Shown here in pieces: positions 51,391 through 64,000 of a DNA stretch of 64,000 nucleotides. Below the pieces are notes generated by a model that saw only the letters and a program-made list of their open reading frames with translations, made no database searches and had not been told where the DNA came from. The first letter of the stretch is position 1, and every line of letters starts with the position of its first letter. The stretch comes from Nocardioides alkalitolerans DSM 16699 (lineage in GTDB: Bacteria; Actinomycetota; Actinomycetes; Propionibacteriales; Nocardioidaceae): NCBI RefSeq assembly GCF_000426525.1, contig NZ_AUFN01000012.1:1-64000 (forward strand), written 5' to 3'. The position numbers and the translations under genes are program-made.

Positions 51391-52661
51391 GACTGCTCCT
51401 CCGCGACCTCGGCGGGGGAGTCCCCGACGGGGTGCCCGCGCCAGCCGTTCCAGTGCCAGTGCAGGTAGCGGTCGATGGCGCGGACGACGTGGGCGCTGCG
51501 GATGGACGGGAACGTGTCGAAGGCGTGCTGGGCGCCGGGCAGCTCGGCGTACACGACCGAGCGCTCGGACACCTCCCGGAGCCGCTCGACGAACGCCCGC
51601 GCCTGCGTCACGGAGACCATCGTGTCGGTGGTGCCGTGCAGCACGAAGAAGTCGGGGGCGTCCGCGCTGACCCGGAGCACGGGGGAGGCGGCCTCGAAGA
51701 CCTCGGGCGCCTCGGCGAAGCGCCGGTGCACCACCTTGGGGGCGAGGAAGGCGTCGCGCATGGCCACGGCGTTCCGCAGTCCGGTGGCGCCGGCGAAGTC
51801 GTAGACGCCGTAGTGGGGGATCGCGGCCGCGACGCTGGTGTCGGCGTCCTCGAAGCCCGGCTGGTACGCCGGGTCGTTCGGCGTCAGGGCCGCGAGCGCG
51901 GCGAGGTGGCCGCCCGCGGAGCCGCCCGTGATCGCGAGGTAGGACGCGTCGCCGCCGTACGCGCCGATGTGCTCGCGGATCCAGGCGATCGCGCGCTTGA
52001 CGTCGACGACCTGCGCCGGGAACGGGTCGCGGCCCGCGAGGCGGTAGTTGATCGAGACGCAGATCCAGCCCTTGGCCGCCATGTGCTTCATCAGCGGGAC
52101 GGCCTGGCCCTCCTTGGCGCCCAGCACCCACGCCCCGCCGTGCACCTGGAGGAGCACGGGTGCGCCGTCGGGGTGGACGGGCTCCTCGGGGCCGTAGACG
52201 TCGAGCATCGTGCGGCGCCCGGCGTCGGCGTACGCGATGTCGCGCTCGACGCGCACGCCGGGCGTGCGCACGCGGAAGGGGTTGACGAGGGAGCGCCACG
52301 GCACGGCGAGGTCGGCGGGCGTGGGGGCCTCGTCGAGCTGCTCGACGTAGTCGACGCCGAGCGCCTCGACGAGGGCGTCCTCGACCGCCGGCTTCACCCG
52401 CTGCGCCTGCACGACCATCACGCCGAGGGCGGCGGCGTTGGCCGCGGCCAGCGCGAGGCCCGCCGCGCGGTGGCGGTCGGTGGTGGCGCCCCGGGTGTGG
52501 GTGGCCGCGTCGAGGGCGGTCACGGCGAGCAGCTGGGGGGCCAGCTCGGTGGTGAGCCAGCCGAGGGCGAACCCCCCGATGCCGGACCGGATGCCGTGCG
52601 GCGGCCGGAACGCGTTCGTGCTGAGGGCGGCGAGGGCGAGCTGGCGGCGGAGGAGTCCCAC
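51387..52661 (-). CDS. Alpha/beta hydrolase (HSL/BD-FAE-like esterase)
   Basis: The 424-residue protein has an oxyanion motif HGGAW at about 174-178, the nucleophile elbow GGSAGGH at about 246-252 and a late GAQHAF with the catalytic His. The first 140 residues are an extension with two hydrophobic stretches (GIGGFALGWLTTELAP, LALAAANAAALGVMVV), so it may be membrane-bound. It resembles the mycobacterial Lip esterases. GTG 52661 follows TAGAGT by 7 nt, suggesting a leaderless transcript, and the downstream methyltransferase gene is coupled. Confidence 0.88.
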   Translation of the reverse strand: MGLLRRQLALAALSTNAFRPPHGIRSGIGGFALGWLTTELAPQLLAVTALDAATHTRGATTDRHRAAGLALAAANAAALGVMVVQAQRVKPAVEDALVEALGVDYVEQLDEAPTPADLAVPWRSLVNPFRVRTPGVRVERDIAYADAGRRTMLDVYGPEEPVHPDGAPVLLQVHGGAWVLGAKEGQAVPLMKHMAAKGWICVSINYRLAGRDPFPAQVVDVKRAIAWIREHIGAYGGDASYLAITGGSAGGHLAALAALTPNDPAYQPGFEDADTSVAAAIPHYGVYDFAGATGLRNAVAMRDAFLAPKVVHRRFAEAPEVFEAASPVLRVSADAPDFFVLHGTTDTMVSVTQARAFVERLREVSERSVVYAELPGAQHAFDTFPSIRSAHVVRAIDRYLHWHWNGWRGHPVGDSPAEVAEEQS

Positions 52662-52791
52662 GGGAAGGACTCTAGGACGACCGCGGGCCGTTTGTTACCC
52701 ACGGGTCACTCCGTGGGCGCGGGCCGCCGCCGCGACGACCGGGGGACGGGTCGGGCGAGGGGCGATTGACCGCGGGCGCGACAATGGCGCC

Positions 52792-53346
52792 GTGACCCCG
52801 AGCCCCCGTGCGTCCGACCCGCCGCGTCGCCCGACGGGCTCCGACGTGTCCCTGCCCCGGTTCCGCGAGGTGATGGGCACGTTCGCGACCGGTGTGGTGG
52901 TCGTGGCGGCCGTCGAGCCCGACGGCACGCCGGTGGGGCTCACCGTGCAGTCGTTCGCGAGCCTCTCGCTGCGCCCGCCCCTGGTGGTGTTCTGCCCGGC
53001 GCGCACCTCGCGGACCTGGCCGCGCATCCGACGGGTCGGCTCGTTCTGCGTGAACGTGCTCGCCGACGACCAGGCCGACGTCGCGACCGTGATGGCCGCC
53101 GGGGGCGTGGTCGACCGGTTCGAGGGCCTCGACTGGACCCCGGGACGCCACGGCGCACCCCGGCTCGCCGGTGCGCTCGCCCACGTCGAGGCCACGGTCG
53201 TCAGCGTCCAGGCGGGCGGCGACCACGACGTCGTCGTCGGACGGGTGCACGCGGTCGAGCACGGCCGTCCGGGCGCCGGCGCGGGCCCGCTGCTCTACCA
53301 CCAGGGCCGCTACGCCCGGATCCTCGGCGAGGAGAGCGCCCGGTGA
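52792..53346 (+). CDS. Flavin reductase-like FMN-binding protein
   Basis: The 184-residue protein has the flavin-reductase fold: FREVMGTFATGVVVVAA at about 24-40, GLTVQSFASLSLRPPLVVFC at about 48-67, FCVNVLADDQ and the C-terminal YHQGRYARI. Members supply reduced FMN/FAD to two-component monooxygenases. No partner oxygenase gene is adjacent. The GTG is 6 nt after GACAAT, so it is probably leaderless. It overlaps the next gene by GTGA. Confidence 0.9.
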   Translation: MTPSPRASDPPRRPTGSDVSLPRFREVMGTFATGVVVVAAVEPDGTPVGLTVQSFASLSLRPPLVVFCPARTSRTWPRIRRVGSFCVNVLADDQADVATVMAAGGVVDRFEGLDWTPGRHGAPRLAGALAHVEATVVSVQAGGDHDVVVGRVHAVEHGRPGAGAGPLLYHQGRYARILGEESAR

Positions 53347-54845
53347 CCGACGAGGTCACCGCCCCCGCGCACCGCCCGCTCGCCCCGCGCACCGGTGCCG
53401 TCCTGGTCTTCGGCTCGTCGGCGGCCGTGCTGGTCGTCGAGCTCGTGGCGCTGCGGCTGCTGGCGCCGTACATCGGGCTGACCCTCGAGACCAACACCCT
53501 CGTCATCGGGATCGCCCTCTCCGCGATCGCCTTCGGCTCCTGGGCCGGGGGTCGGGCGGCCGACGTGACGGAGCCACGACGGACCCTGGGACCGCTGCTG
53601 GGCGTCTCCGGCCTCGCGGTCGGGGTGACGCCCCTCGTCGTCCGCCTCGGCGGCGCTGCCGACGGCGCGCTGGTGCTGCTGGCCGGGGCGCTGTGCCTGT
53701 TCGTCCCGGCCGCCCTGCTCTCCGCCGTCACGCCGATGGTGACGAAGCTGCTGCTCACCGACCTGGCCGAGACCGGTGCCGTCGTGGGCCGGCTCTCGGG
53801 CATCGGCACGGCGGGCGGCATCGCGGGCACCGTCGTGACGGGCTTCGTGCTCATCTCGGTGGTGCCGGTCAGCGCGATCCTGCTCGGCCTGGGCGTGCTC
53901 CTGGTGCTGGCGGCGGTGGCCGTCGACCTGCGGGTGCGCGGGTGGCGTCGTCCCCGGGAGGCGCTGGTCCTGGTGCTCGTCCTCGGCGGGGCGACGGCGC
54001 TGACCCAGGTGGCCCCGGGCGGTTGCGACGCCGAGACGACCTACCACTGCGCCCAGGTGCAGGCGGACCCCGAGCGTGACGGCGGGCGCCTCCTCGTGCT
54101 GGACGGGCTCGGCCACTCGTACGTCGACGTCGACGACCCCACCTACCTGCACTTCGCGTACGTCGAGGCCATCGCCTCGCTGGTCGACACGGGCTTCCCG
54201 GCCCAGGAGCCGCTCGACGCCTACCACCTGGGCGCCGGGGCGCTGACGGTGCCGCGCTACCTGGCGGCCGAGCGGCCCGGGTCGCGGAGCCTGGTCTCGG
54301 AGATCGACGCGGGCGTGATCCGGGTCGGGCGCGAGCGGCTCGGGATCGAGCCCGACGCGTCGATCGACGTCCGCGTCGAGGACGGCCGGCTCGGCCTGGG
54401 GCGGGTGGAGGCGGGGTCGCGCGACCTCGTCGTGGGCGACGCCTTCGGCGGGGTGAGCGTGCCGTGGCACCTCACGACCCGGGAGGCCGTCACCGCGGTC
54501 GATCGCCTCCTGCGACCCGAGGGCGTCTACGTGCTCAACGTGATCGACCACGGCCCGCTCGGGTTCGCCCGGGCGGAGGTCGCGACGCTCCGCGAGCGGT
54601 TCGCGCACGTGGCCGTCGCCGCCGAGCCGGGCGCGTTCGACGGCACCGACGGCGGCAACCTGGTCGTCGCGGCGTCGCAGGAGCCGCTCGACCTCCGCGC
54701 CTGGGAGGCGCGGCTGGGGGAGCGCGAGAGCTCCTGGCGCGTCGTGGGCGACGGCGACCTCGACGACTGGGTGGGGGACGCCGAGGTGCTCACCGACGAC
54801 GACGCGCCCGTCGACCAGCTGCTCACGCCGTACCGCTCGAGCTGA
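53343..54845 (+). CDS. Fused MFS/spermidine-synthase-like membrane protein
   Basis: The 500-residue protein has about seven N-terminal membrane spans (about 15-210) fused to a spermidine-synthase-like Rossmann domain (about 250-450). The latter has the SAM-type loop YHLGAGALTVPRYL, EIDAGVI and GDAFGG blocks. Such fusions are common in actinobacteria and their substrate is unknown. True aminopropyl transfer is doubtful because the usual second acidic substrate loop is not evident (DAFGGVSVPWHL in place of DSTDP-like). The GTG overlaps the flavin reductase stop. Confidence 0.82.
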   Translation: MTDEVTAPAHRPLAPRTGAVLVFGSSAAVLVVELVALRLLAPYIGLTLETNTLVIGIALSAIAFGSWAGGRAADVTEPRRTLGPLLGVSGLAVGVTPLVVRLGGAADGALVLLAGALCLFVPAALLSAVTPMVTKLLLTDLAETGAVVGRLSGIGTAGGIAGTVVTGFVLISVVPVSAILLGLGVLLVLAAVAVDLRVRGWRRPREALVLVLVLGGATALTQVAPGGCDAETTYHCAQVQADPERDGGRLLVLDGLGHSYVDVDDPTYLHFAYVEAIASLVDTGFPAQEPLDAYHLGAGALTVPRYLAAERPGSRSLVSEIDAGVIRVGRERLGIEPDASIDVRVEDGRLGLGRVEAGSRDLVVGDAFGGVSVPWHLTTREAVTAVDRLLRPEGVYVLNVIDHGPLGFARAEVATLRERFAHVAVAAEPGAFDGTDGGNLVVAASQEPLDLRAWEARLGERESSWRVVGDGDLDDWVGDAEVLTDDDAPVDQLLTPYRSS

Positions 54846-54858
54846 CGACCCGCGCGGC

Positions 54859-55560
54859 TCACCAGCCCCGGGCGCGCCACTCCGCGAGGTGCGGACGCTC
54901 CGCGCCGAGCGTGGAGTCGTTGCCGTGGCCGGGGTAGAACCACGTGCTGTCCGGGAGCGTGCCGAACACCTTGTTCTCGACCTCGTCGACGAGCATCGCG
55001 AACGCGTCCGCGTCGCCGAAGGTGCTGCCCACGCCGCCGGGGAAGAGGGAGTCGCCCGTCCACAGGTGCGGGGTGCCCGAGCGGTCGTCGTACACGAGGG
55101 CCACGGAGCCGGGGGTGTGGCCGGCCAGCGCGATGACGCCGAGGTCGAGCTTCCCGACGTGCAGCACGTCGCCGTGCTGGAGGCGCCGGCTGACGGGCAC
55201 GCCCGTCTGCTCCGTCACCGCGTCGGCGTCGGCCGCGCCCACGAACGTGGCGGCACCCGTGGCCCGGACGACGTCGGCCAGGGCCCGGTGGTGGTCCCAG
55301 TGCTGGTGGGTCGTGACGACGGCGTCGAGGCCGTTCTCGCCGATGAGCGGCAGCAGCCGCTCGGGCTCGGCCGCGGCGTCGACGAGCACCTGCGAGCCGG
55401 TGGCCGTGCAGCGCAGGAGGTAGGCGTTGTTCGACATCTTCGGGTCGACGGCGACCTTGGTGATCGTGAGTCCCGGCAGCTCCCGCACGTCGGGGGCCCC
55501 GCCCGGGGCGACCTCGCCGGTGTAGGGCGGGCGGCCGGCGGCGGTGTCGGTGGAGGTCAT
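54859..55560 (-). CDS. MBL-fold metallo-hydrolase
   Basis: The 233-residue metallo-beta-lactamase-fold protein has THQHWDHH at about 86-93, a distal His in [10 protein letters not shown] at about 144-153, Asp in [10 protein letters not shown] and His in YPGHGNDS. This resembles glyoxalase II-type hydrolases with a dinuclear metal site. ATG 55560 follows TAGCAT by 7 nt, so it is probably leaderless. It is divergent from uvrA, a pairing I recall as common in actinobacteria. Confidence 0.9.
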   Translation of the reverse strand: MTSTDTAAGRPPYTGEVAPGGAPDVRELPGLTITKVAVDPKMSNNAYLLRCTATGSQVLVDAAAEPERLLPLIGENGLDAVVTTHQHWDHHRALADVVRATGAATFVGAADADAVTEQTGVPVSRRLQHGDVLHVGKLDLGVIALAGHTPGSVALVYDDRSGTPHLWTGDSLFPGGVGSTFGDADAFAMLVDEVENKVFGTLPDSTWFYPGHGNDSTLGAERPHLAEWRARGW

Positions 55561-55649
55561 GCTCGTGATGCTAGGCACCCGCATGCCGGTGGCGCACCTG
55601 GGCACCTCCCCTTGTCCGCGCGTGCGAAACTGGACAGCTGTGCGAGGAG

Positions 55650-55685
55650 TTGAATTTCCTCCGCACGTGCCGAACACTTGTTCGA
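55650..55685 (+). promoter_or_regulatory. uvrA promoter with SOS (LexA) box
   Basis: CCGAACACTTGTTCGA (55670-55685) differs from the TCGAAC-N4-GTTCGA LexA consensus only in its first base. TTGAAT at 55650-55655 and AACACT at 55673-55678 are spaced by 17 bp as -35 and -10, so LexA would sit on the -10. The uvrA start codon follows about 46 bp downstream. Confidence 0.78.
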
Positions 55686-55731
55686 CGGCTGCGTTCCGCG
55701 GCACCACCGACCTCTTCGACGAAGGACCACT

Positions 55732-58835
<3,104 letters not shown>

Positions 58836-58839
<4 letters not shown>

Positions 58840-59249
58840 GCGGCGTGGGCGGGCTCGGCCGTCGGCGCTTCGTGCAGGTGGCCGCCGGTACGACGGTCAT
58901 GGTCCCCCTGCTCGGCGCCTGCGGCGGCGAGGAGGAGGTCTCGGCTCCCCAGGGGGCCCGCGGCGAGGCGATCGTGCCCGCGGCCGAGGTGCCGGTCGGC
59001 GGCGGCGTCATCGTCGACGGTGATCCCGCTGTCGTCGTGACGCAGCCGGAGGAAGGAACGTTCAAGGCGTTCTCGGCGATCTGCACGCACCAGGGCTGCA
59101 CCGTGACGAACGTCGACACGGAGATCGTCTGCCAGTGCCACATGAGCCGGTTCACGCTCACCGACGGCGCCGTGGTGTCGGGTCCGGCCGACGAGCCCCT
59201 GCCGTCGGTCGAGGTCATGCTCGACGGCGACCAGGTCGTGTTCGCCTGA
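58836..59249 (+). CDS. Tat-exported Rieske [2Fe-2S] lipoprotein
   Basis: The 137-residue protein has a twin-arginine start ([19 protein letters not shown]) ending in the lipobox LGAC at about residue 28, so it is probably exported folded and lipid-anchored. The Rieske cluster ligands are Cys-x-His in CTHQGC and Cys-x2-His in CQCH. The extra Cys in CTHQGC and the first Cys of CQCH could form the usual disulphide. It resembles QcrA-like or arsenite-oxidase small subunits but is stand-alone; the partner is unknown. The ATG overlaps the uvrA stop. Confidence 0.9.
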
Positions 59250-59322
59250 GCGCCGTACCGGTCCCCACTGTCGGCCCCGCACACCTCGGTCGCTGTCGGC
59301 GCCCGCACGTAGGGTCGTAGAC

Positions 59323-61308
<1,986 letters not shown>

Positions 61309-62259
61309 GTGAGCGAGCAGACGCAGGGCCCGCGGAGCACGCCGACGACCGACGGGGCGACCACGCCCAGCGGCGCGACCGCGCCCACCGTGCTCCCGGC
61401 CGGGTCCGGGCAGCTCGTCGTCGTCACAGGCATGACCGGTGCCGGTCGCAGCACCGCGGCGAAGGAGCTCGAGGACCTCGGCTTCTACGTGGTCGACAAC
61501 CTGCCGCCGACGCTGCTGCGCGACGTGGTGCGTCTCGTCGACGAAAACCGGGGCTCGCAGCAGCCGATCGCCGTCGTCGTCGACGTCCGGTCGGGCTCCT
61601 TCTTCGACACCCTCCAGGTCAACCTGGCCGAGGGAGCGACGGGCCGCCAGGCGACGCTCGTCTTCCTCGAGGCCTCCGACGAGGTGCTCGTCCGACGCCA
61701 GGAGGCCGCGCGCCGTCCGCACCCGCTCCAGGGCAGCGACCGGCTGCTCGACGGCCTGCACCGCGAGCGCAAGGTCCTGGCGGCGCTGCGCGCCGAGGCC
61801 GACCTGGTGATCGACACCAGCAGCCTCAACGTCCACCAGCTCACGAAGCGGGTCGCGCAGGCGTTCGGCACTCCCGACACCATGCGCCTCAAGGTGCGGG
61901 TCGTCAGCTTCGGGTTCAAGTACGGCATCCCGGTCGACGCCGACTACCTCGCCGACATGCGCTTCCTGCCCAACCCCCACTGGGTGCCCGAGCTGCGGGC
62001 GCTGACCGGCCAGGACGACGACGTGGCGGCCTACGTGAAGGGGCGGCCGGGGGCCGAGGAGTTCCTCGAGCAGTTCCTGCCCGTGCTGGAGACCGTCGCC
62101 GAGGGCTACCTGGCGGAAGGCAAGCGCTTCATGACGATCGCGGTCGGCTGCACCGGGGGCAAGCACCGGAGCGTCGCGATGACCGAGGAGATCGCGGCCC
62201 GGCTGCGCGCGCGGGGGTACGACGTGCGCGCCACCCACCGCGACCTCGGACGCGAGTGA
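61309..62259 (+). CDS. rapZ: RapZ-family nucleotide-binding protein
   Basis: The 316-residue protein has a P-loop GMTGAGRSTAAKEL at about 44-57, LEDLGFYVVDNLPP after it and a C-terminal GCTGGKHRSVAM block, the RapZ/YvcJ hallmarks. In E. coli RapZ is an RNase adapter; the actinobacterial role is unclear. A Thr/Pro/Gly-rich N-terminal extension of about 35 residues is added. The GTG follows the uvrC stop without a gap, and the end overlaps yvcK by GTGA. Confidence 0.95.
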   Translation: MSEQTQGPRSTPTTDGATTPSGATAPTVLPAGSGQLVVVTGMTGAGRSTAAKELEDLGFYVVDNLPPTLLRDVVRLVDENRGSQQPIAVVVDVRSGSFFDTLQVNLAEGATGRQATLVFLEASDEVLVRRQEAARRPHPLQGSDRLLDGLHRERKVLAALRAEADLVIDTSSLNVHQLTKRVAQAFGTPDTMRLKVRVVSFGFKYGIPVDADYLADMRFLPNPHWVPELRALTGQDDDVAAYVKGRPGAEEFLEQFLPVLETVAEGYLAEGKRFMTIAVGCTGGKHRSVAMTEEIAARLRARGYDVRATHRDLGRE

Positions 62260-63266
62260 CCCGCCGTACGCCCGCCGGCCCGTCCCTCGGACCGGCGCCG
62301 GCGCTGCTGCCCGACGTCGCGGTCGTCGCCCTCGGCGGCGGCCACGGCCTGCACGCCTCCCTCTCGGCGCTCCGCCGGGTCGTGGGCGACCTGACGGCGG
62401 TCGTCACGGTCGCCGACAACGGCGGCTCGTCCGGACGGCTGCGCGGCGAGTTTGGCGTCCTGCCTCCCGGCGACCTGCGGATGGCCCTGGCGGCGCTCTG
62501 CGGCGACGACGACTGGGGCCGCACGTGGGCCGACCTCCTGCAGCACCGGTTCGCCGGCGACGGCGACATGCACGGCCACGTGGTGGGCAACCTCCTGATC
62601 GTCGGGCTGTGGGAGCAGCTCGGCGACCACGTGCGTGCCCTGGACTGGGTGGGCCGCCTCCTCGGCGCCCAGGGCCGGGTGCTCCCGATGGCGGTGACCC
62701 CGATGGACATCACGGCCGACGTGCGCGGGGCCGACCCGTCGGCCCCCGACGACGTACGACGCGTGCGCGGCCAGGTCGAGGTGGCGAGCACCGCCGGCCG
62801 CATCGTCGGCATCCAGCTCGACCCCGAGCACCCCGAGGCCTGTCCCGAGGCCCTCGCGAGCGTCGGCGCCGCCGACTGGGTCGTGCTGGGGCCGGGCTCC
62901 TGGTACACGTCGGTGATCCCGCACCTGATGGTGCCCGACCTGCGTCGTGCCCTCGTCCAGACGCCCGCCCAGGTGGCGGTGGTGCTGAACCTCGAGGGCC
63001 AGCCGGGCGAGACGGCGGGCTACGGCCCGGAGGACCACCTGGCCGCGCTGCTCGAGCACGCGCCCGACCTCCGCGTCGACGTCGTGGTGGCCGACCCGGC
63101 GACCGTGGCCGACGCGGCGGCCCTCGACCGCCTCGAGCGCCTGGTGGCCGACGTCGGCGCCCGGCTCGAGGTCGCGCCGGTGGCGGTCGGCGACGGCACC
63201 CCGCGCCACGACCCGCGGCGCCTGGCCGAGGTGTTCGCCCGGGTGATGGGCCCGGCCACCTCCTGA
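62256..63266 (+). CDS. yvcK: YvcK/CofD-like UDP-sugar-binding regulator
   Basis: The 336-residue protein has LGGGHGLHASLSALR at about 27-41 and VADNGGSSGRLRGEFG at about 54-69, the CofD-fold signature of YvcK (CuvA in mycobacteria), which binds UDP-GlcNAc and supports cell-wall precursor supply. GSWYTSVIPHLM is the later conserved block. It belongs to the conserved uvrC-rapZ-yvcK-whiA block. GTG 62256 overlaps rapZ. Confidence 0.95.
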   Translation: MTRRTPAGPSLGPAPALLPDVAVVALGGGHGLHASLSALRRVVGDLTAVVTVADNGGSSGRLRGEFGVLPPGDLRMALAALCGDDDWGRTWADLLQHRFAGDGDMHGHVVGNLLIVGLWEQLGDHVRALDWVGRLLGAQGRVLPMAVTPMDITADVRGADPSAPDDVRRVRGQVEVASTAGRIVGIQLDPEHPEACPEALASVGAADWVVLGPGSWYTSVIPHLMVPDLRRALVQTPAQVAVVLNLEGQPGETAGYGPEDHLAALLEHAPDLRVDVVVADPATVADAAALDRLERLVADVGARLEVAPVAVGDGTPRHDPRRLAEVFARVMGPATS

Positions 63267-63282
63267 GCCGTCGTCGTCGGCT

Positions 63283-63320
63283 CCGTGGTGCAGACCACGG
63301 GCCTCCGTGCGAGGCGGAGG
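63283..63320 (+). terminator. Two tandem hairpins between yvcK and whiA
   Basis: CCGTGGT-GCAG-ACCACGG (63283-63300) and CCTCCG-7 nt-CGGAGG (63302-63320) stand back to back after the yvcK stop. They may end or attenuate the uvrC-yvcK transcript ahead of the whiA promoter (CAAGAT, 63338-63343). Confidence 0.5.
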
Positions 63321-63350
63321 ATCGTTGACCGCCGTGGCAAGATGCGCCCC

Positions 63351-64000
63351 ATGGCGATGACGGCTCAGGTGAAGGCGGAGCTCTCGAACACGCACATCAC
63401 CAAGACGTGTTGCCGCAAGGCCGAGGTGGCGTCGCTGCTGAGGTTCGCCGGCGGCCTCCACATCGTCGCCGGACGCATCGTCGTCGAGGCCGAGCTCGAC
63501 ACCGGGGCAGCCGCCCGACGCCTCCGCAAGGACGTCAAGGAGGTCTACGGCCACGACTCCGACGTGGTGCTGGTGCAGGGCAACGGCATCCGCAAGGGCA
63601 GCCGCTACCTCGTGCGCGTGGTGAAGGACGGCGAGGCACTGGCGCGGCAGACGGGCCTCCTCGACGCCCGTGGCCGCCCGGTCCGGGGCCTCCCTCCCCA
63701 GGTCGTCTCCGGGGGTGGCTGCGACTCCGTCGCCGCGTGGCGCGGCGCGTTCCTGGCCCACGGCTCGCTCACCGAGCCCGGCCGGTCGTCCTCGCTCGAG
63801 GTCACGTGCCCGGGCCCCGAGGCCGCCCTCGCGCTCGTCGGGGTGGCCCGTCGGCTGGGCATCCAGGCGAAGGCCCGCGAGGTGCGCGGCGTCGACCGCG
63901 TCGTCGTGCGCGACGGTGACGCCATCGGCGCGCTGCTGACGCGGCTCGGTGCCCACGAGGCGCTGATGGCGTGGGAGGAGCGGCGGATGCGCCGCGAGGT
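63351..64000 (+). CDS. whiA: WhiA sporulation/cell-division regulator, N-terminal part (cut by window end)
   Basis: The frame is open from ATG 63351 to the last base, giving 216 residues. The N-terminus ([30 protein letters not shown]) and the [10 protein letters not shown] and [14 protein letters not shown] blocks match the LAGLIDADG-like half of WhiA. WhiA is a DNA-binding protein controlling division genes in actinobacteria. The helix-turn-helix domain lies beyond the window. CAAGAT ends 7 nt before the ATG, so it is probably leaderless. Confidence 0.95.
   Translation, partial: MAMTAQVKAELSNTHITKTCCRKAEVASLLRFAGGLHIVAGRIVVEAELDTGAAARRLRKDVKEVYGHDSDVVLVQGNGIRKGSRYLVRVVKDGEALARQTGLLDARGRPVRGLPPQVVSGGGCDSVAAWRGAFLAHGSLTEPGRSSSLEVTCPGPEAALALVGVARRLGIQAKAREVRGVDRVVVRDGDAIGALLTRLGAHEALMAWEERRMRRE

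Noticed and set aside
61309-61480. RapZ P-loop GMTGAGRST seen as a damaged Walker A (Arg for Lys)
   Set aside because: From memory the GAGRS form is common in actinobacterial RapZ proteins, so it is not a sign of inactivation here.
63407-63919. A 170-codon plus-strand frame inside whiA
   Set aside because: It is out of frame with the clear WhiA coding sequence and consists mostly of Arg/Gly/Pro runs.

Overview
The window looks like a chromosomal segment of a high-G+C actinobacterium. The best fit is the Nocardioidaceae (Nocardioides-like), judged from gene content, codon usage and gene order; no marker gene here proves the genus. The supporting genes are whiA, a YrbE/Mce import operon, an HtdX/FabG4/FadA2 lipid locus, a SigE-type sigma factor and the uvrC-rapZ-yvcK-whiA block. 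Genes are dense and mostly core-like. I see no tRNA or rRNA genes, no CRISPR array, no intact insertion sequence and no prophage.

Layout. (1) 1-4074 is looser and slightly less G+C-biased: the end of an unknown protein, a SigE-family sigma factor with a membrane partner, an exported protein, and an opposite-strand frameshifted remnant that resembles it. (2) 4075-7590 is a five-gene overlapping operon on the minus strand: a small-plus-large gene pair that has been duplicated, then a membrane protein. (3) 7674-16232 holds thiamine-related proteins (MTH1187/YkoF-like, YjbQ), a GNAT enzyme, an ArsR-type regulator divergent from an MFS pump with a clear dyad between them, a small conserved gene under a perfect SOS box, an SMP-30-like protein, dxs and an amino-acid permease. 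(4) 16355-23923 is lipid metabolism and its control: PAC2 protein, TesB, HtdX-FabG4 divergent from FadA2, a TetR regulator and an AlkA-type glycosylase. (5) 24079-33124 is a nine-gene operon: a tandem-SCP2 protein, two YrbE permeases and six Mce proteins. (6) 33164-39986 holds a CMD-family protein, an SDR, a phospholipase-D-like protein, a lone receiver domain, uvrB and an MFS transporter.

(7) 39973-51390 is the most distinctive part. A five-gene overlapping operon encodes a GAF-PP2C phosphatase, a cellulose-synthase-like GT2 with about 150 extra residues inside its catalytic domain, a STAS antagonist, an RsbW-like kinase, and a secreted GH26-like domain fused to an OpgC-type acyltransferase. 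A response regulator diverges from it, followed by a GT4, two methyltransferases and an alpha/alpha-barrel protein. I read this as an exopolysaccharide locus with a built-in partner-switching module (inference).

(8) 51387-64000 has an alpha/beta hydrolase, a flavin reductase, a fused MFS/spermidine-synthase-like protein, an MBL hydrolase, uvrA (SOS box, histone-H1-like tail), a Rieske lipoprotein, uvrC, rapZ, yvcK and the start of whiA.

Two regulatory patterns run through the window. At least 19 genes have an NANNNT hexamer ending 6-8 nt before the start codon, which suggests leaderless transcripts. Two sites match the actinobacterial LexA box, one upstream of uvrA and one upstream of the uncharacterised 123-codon gene at 11319.
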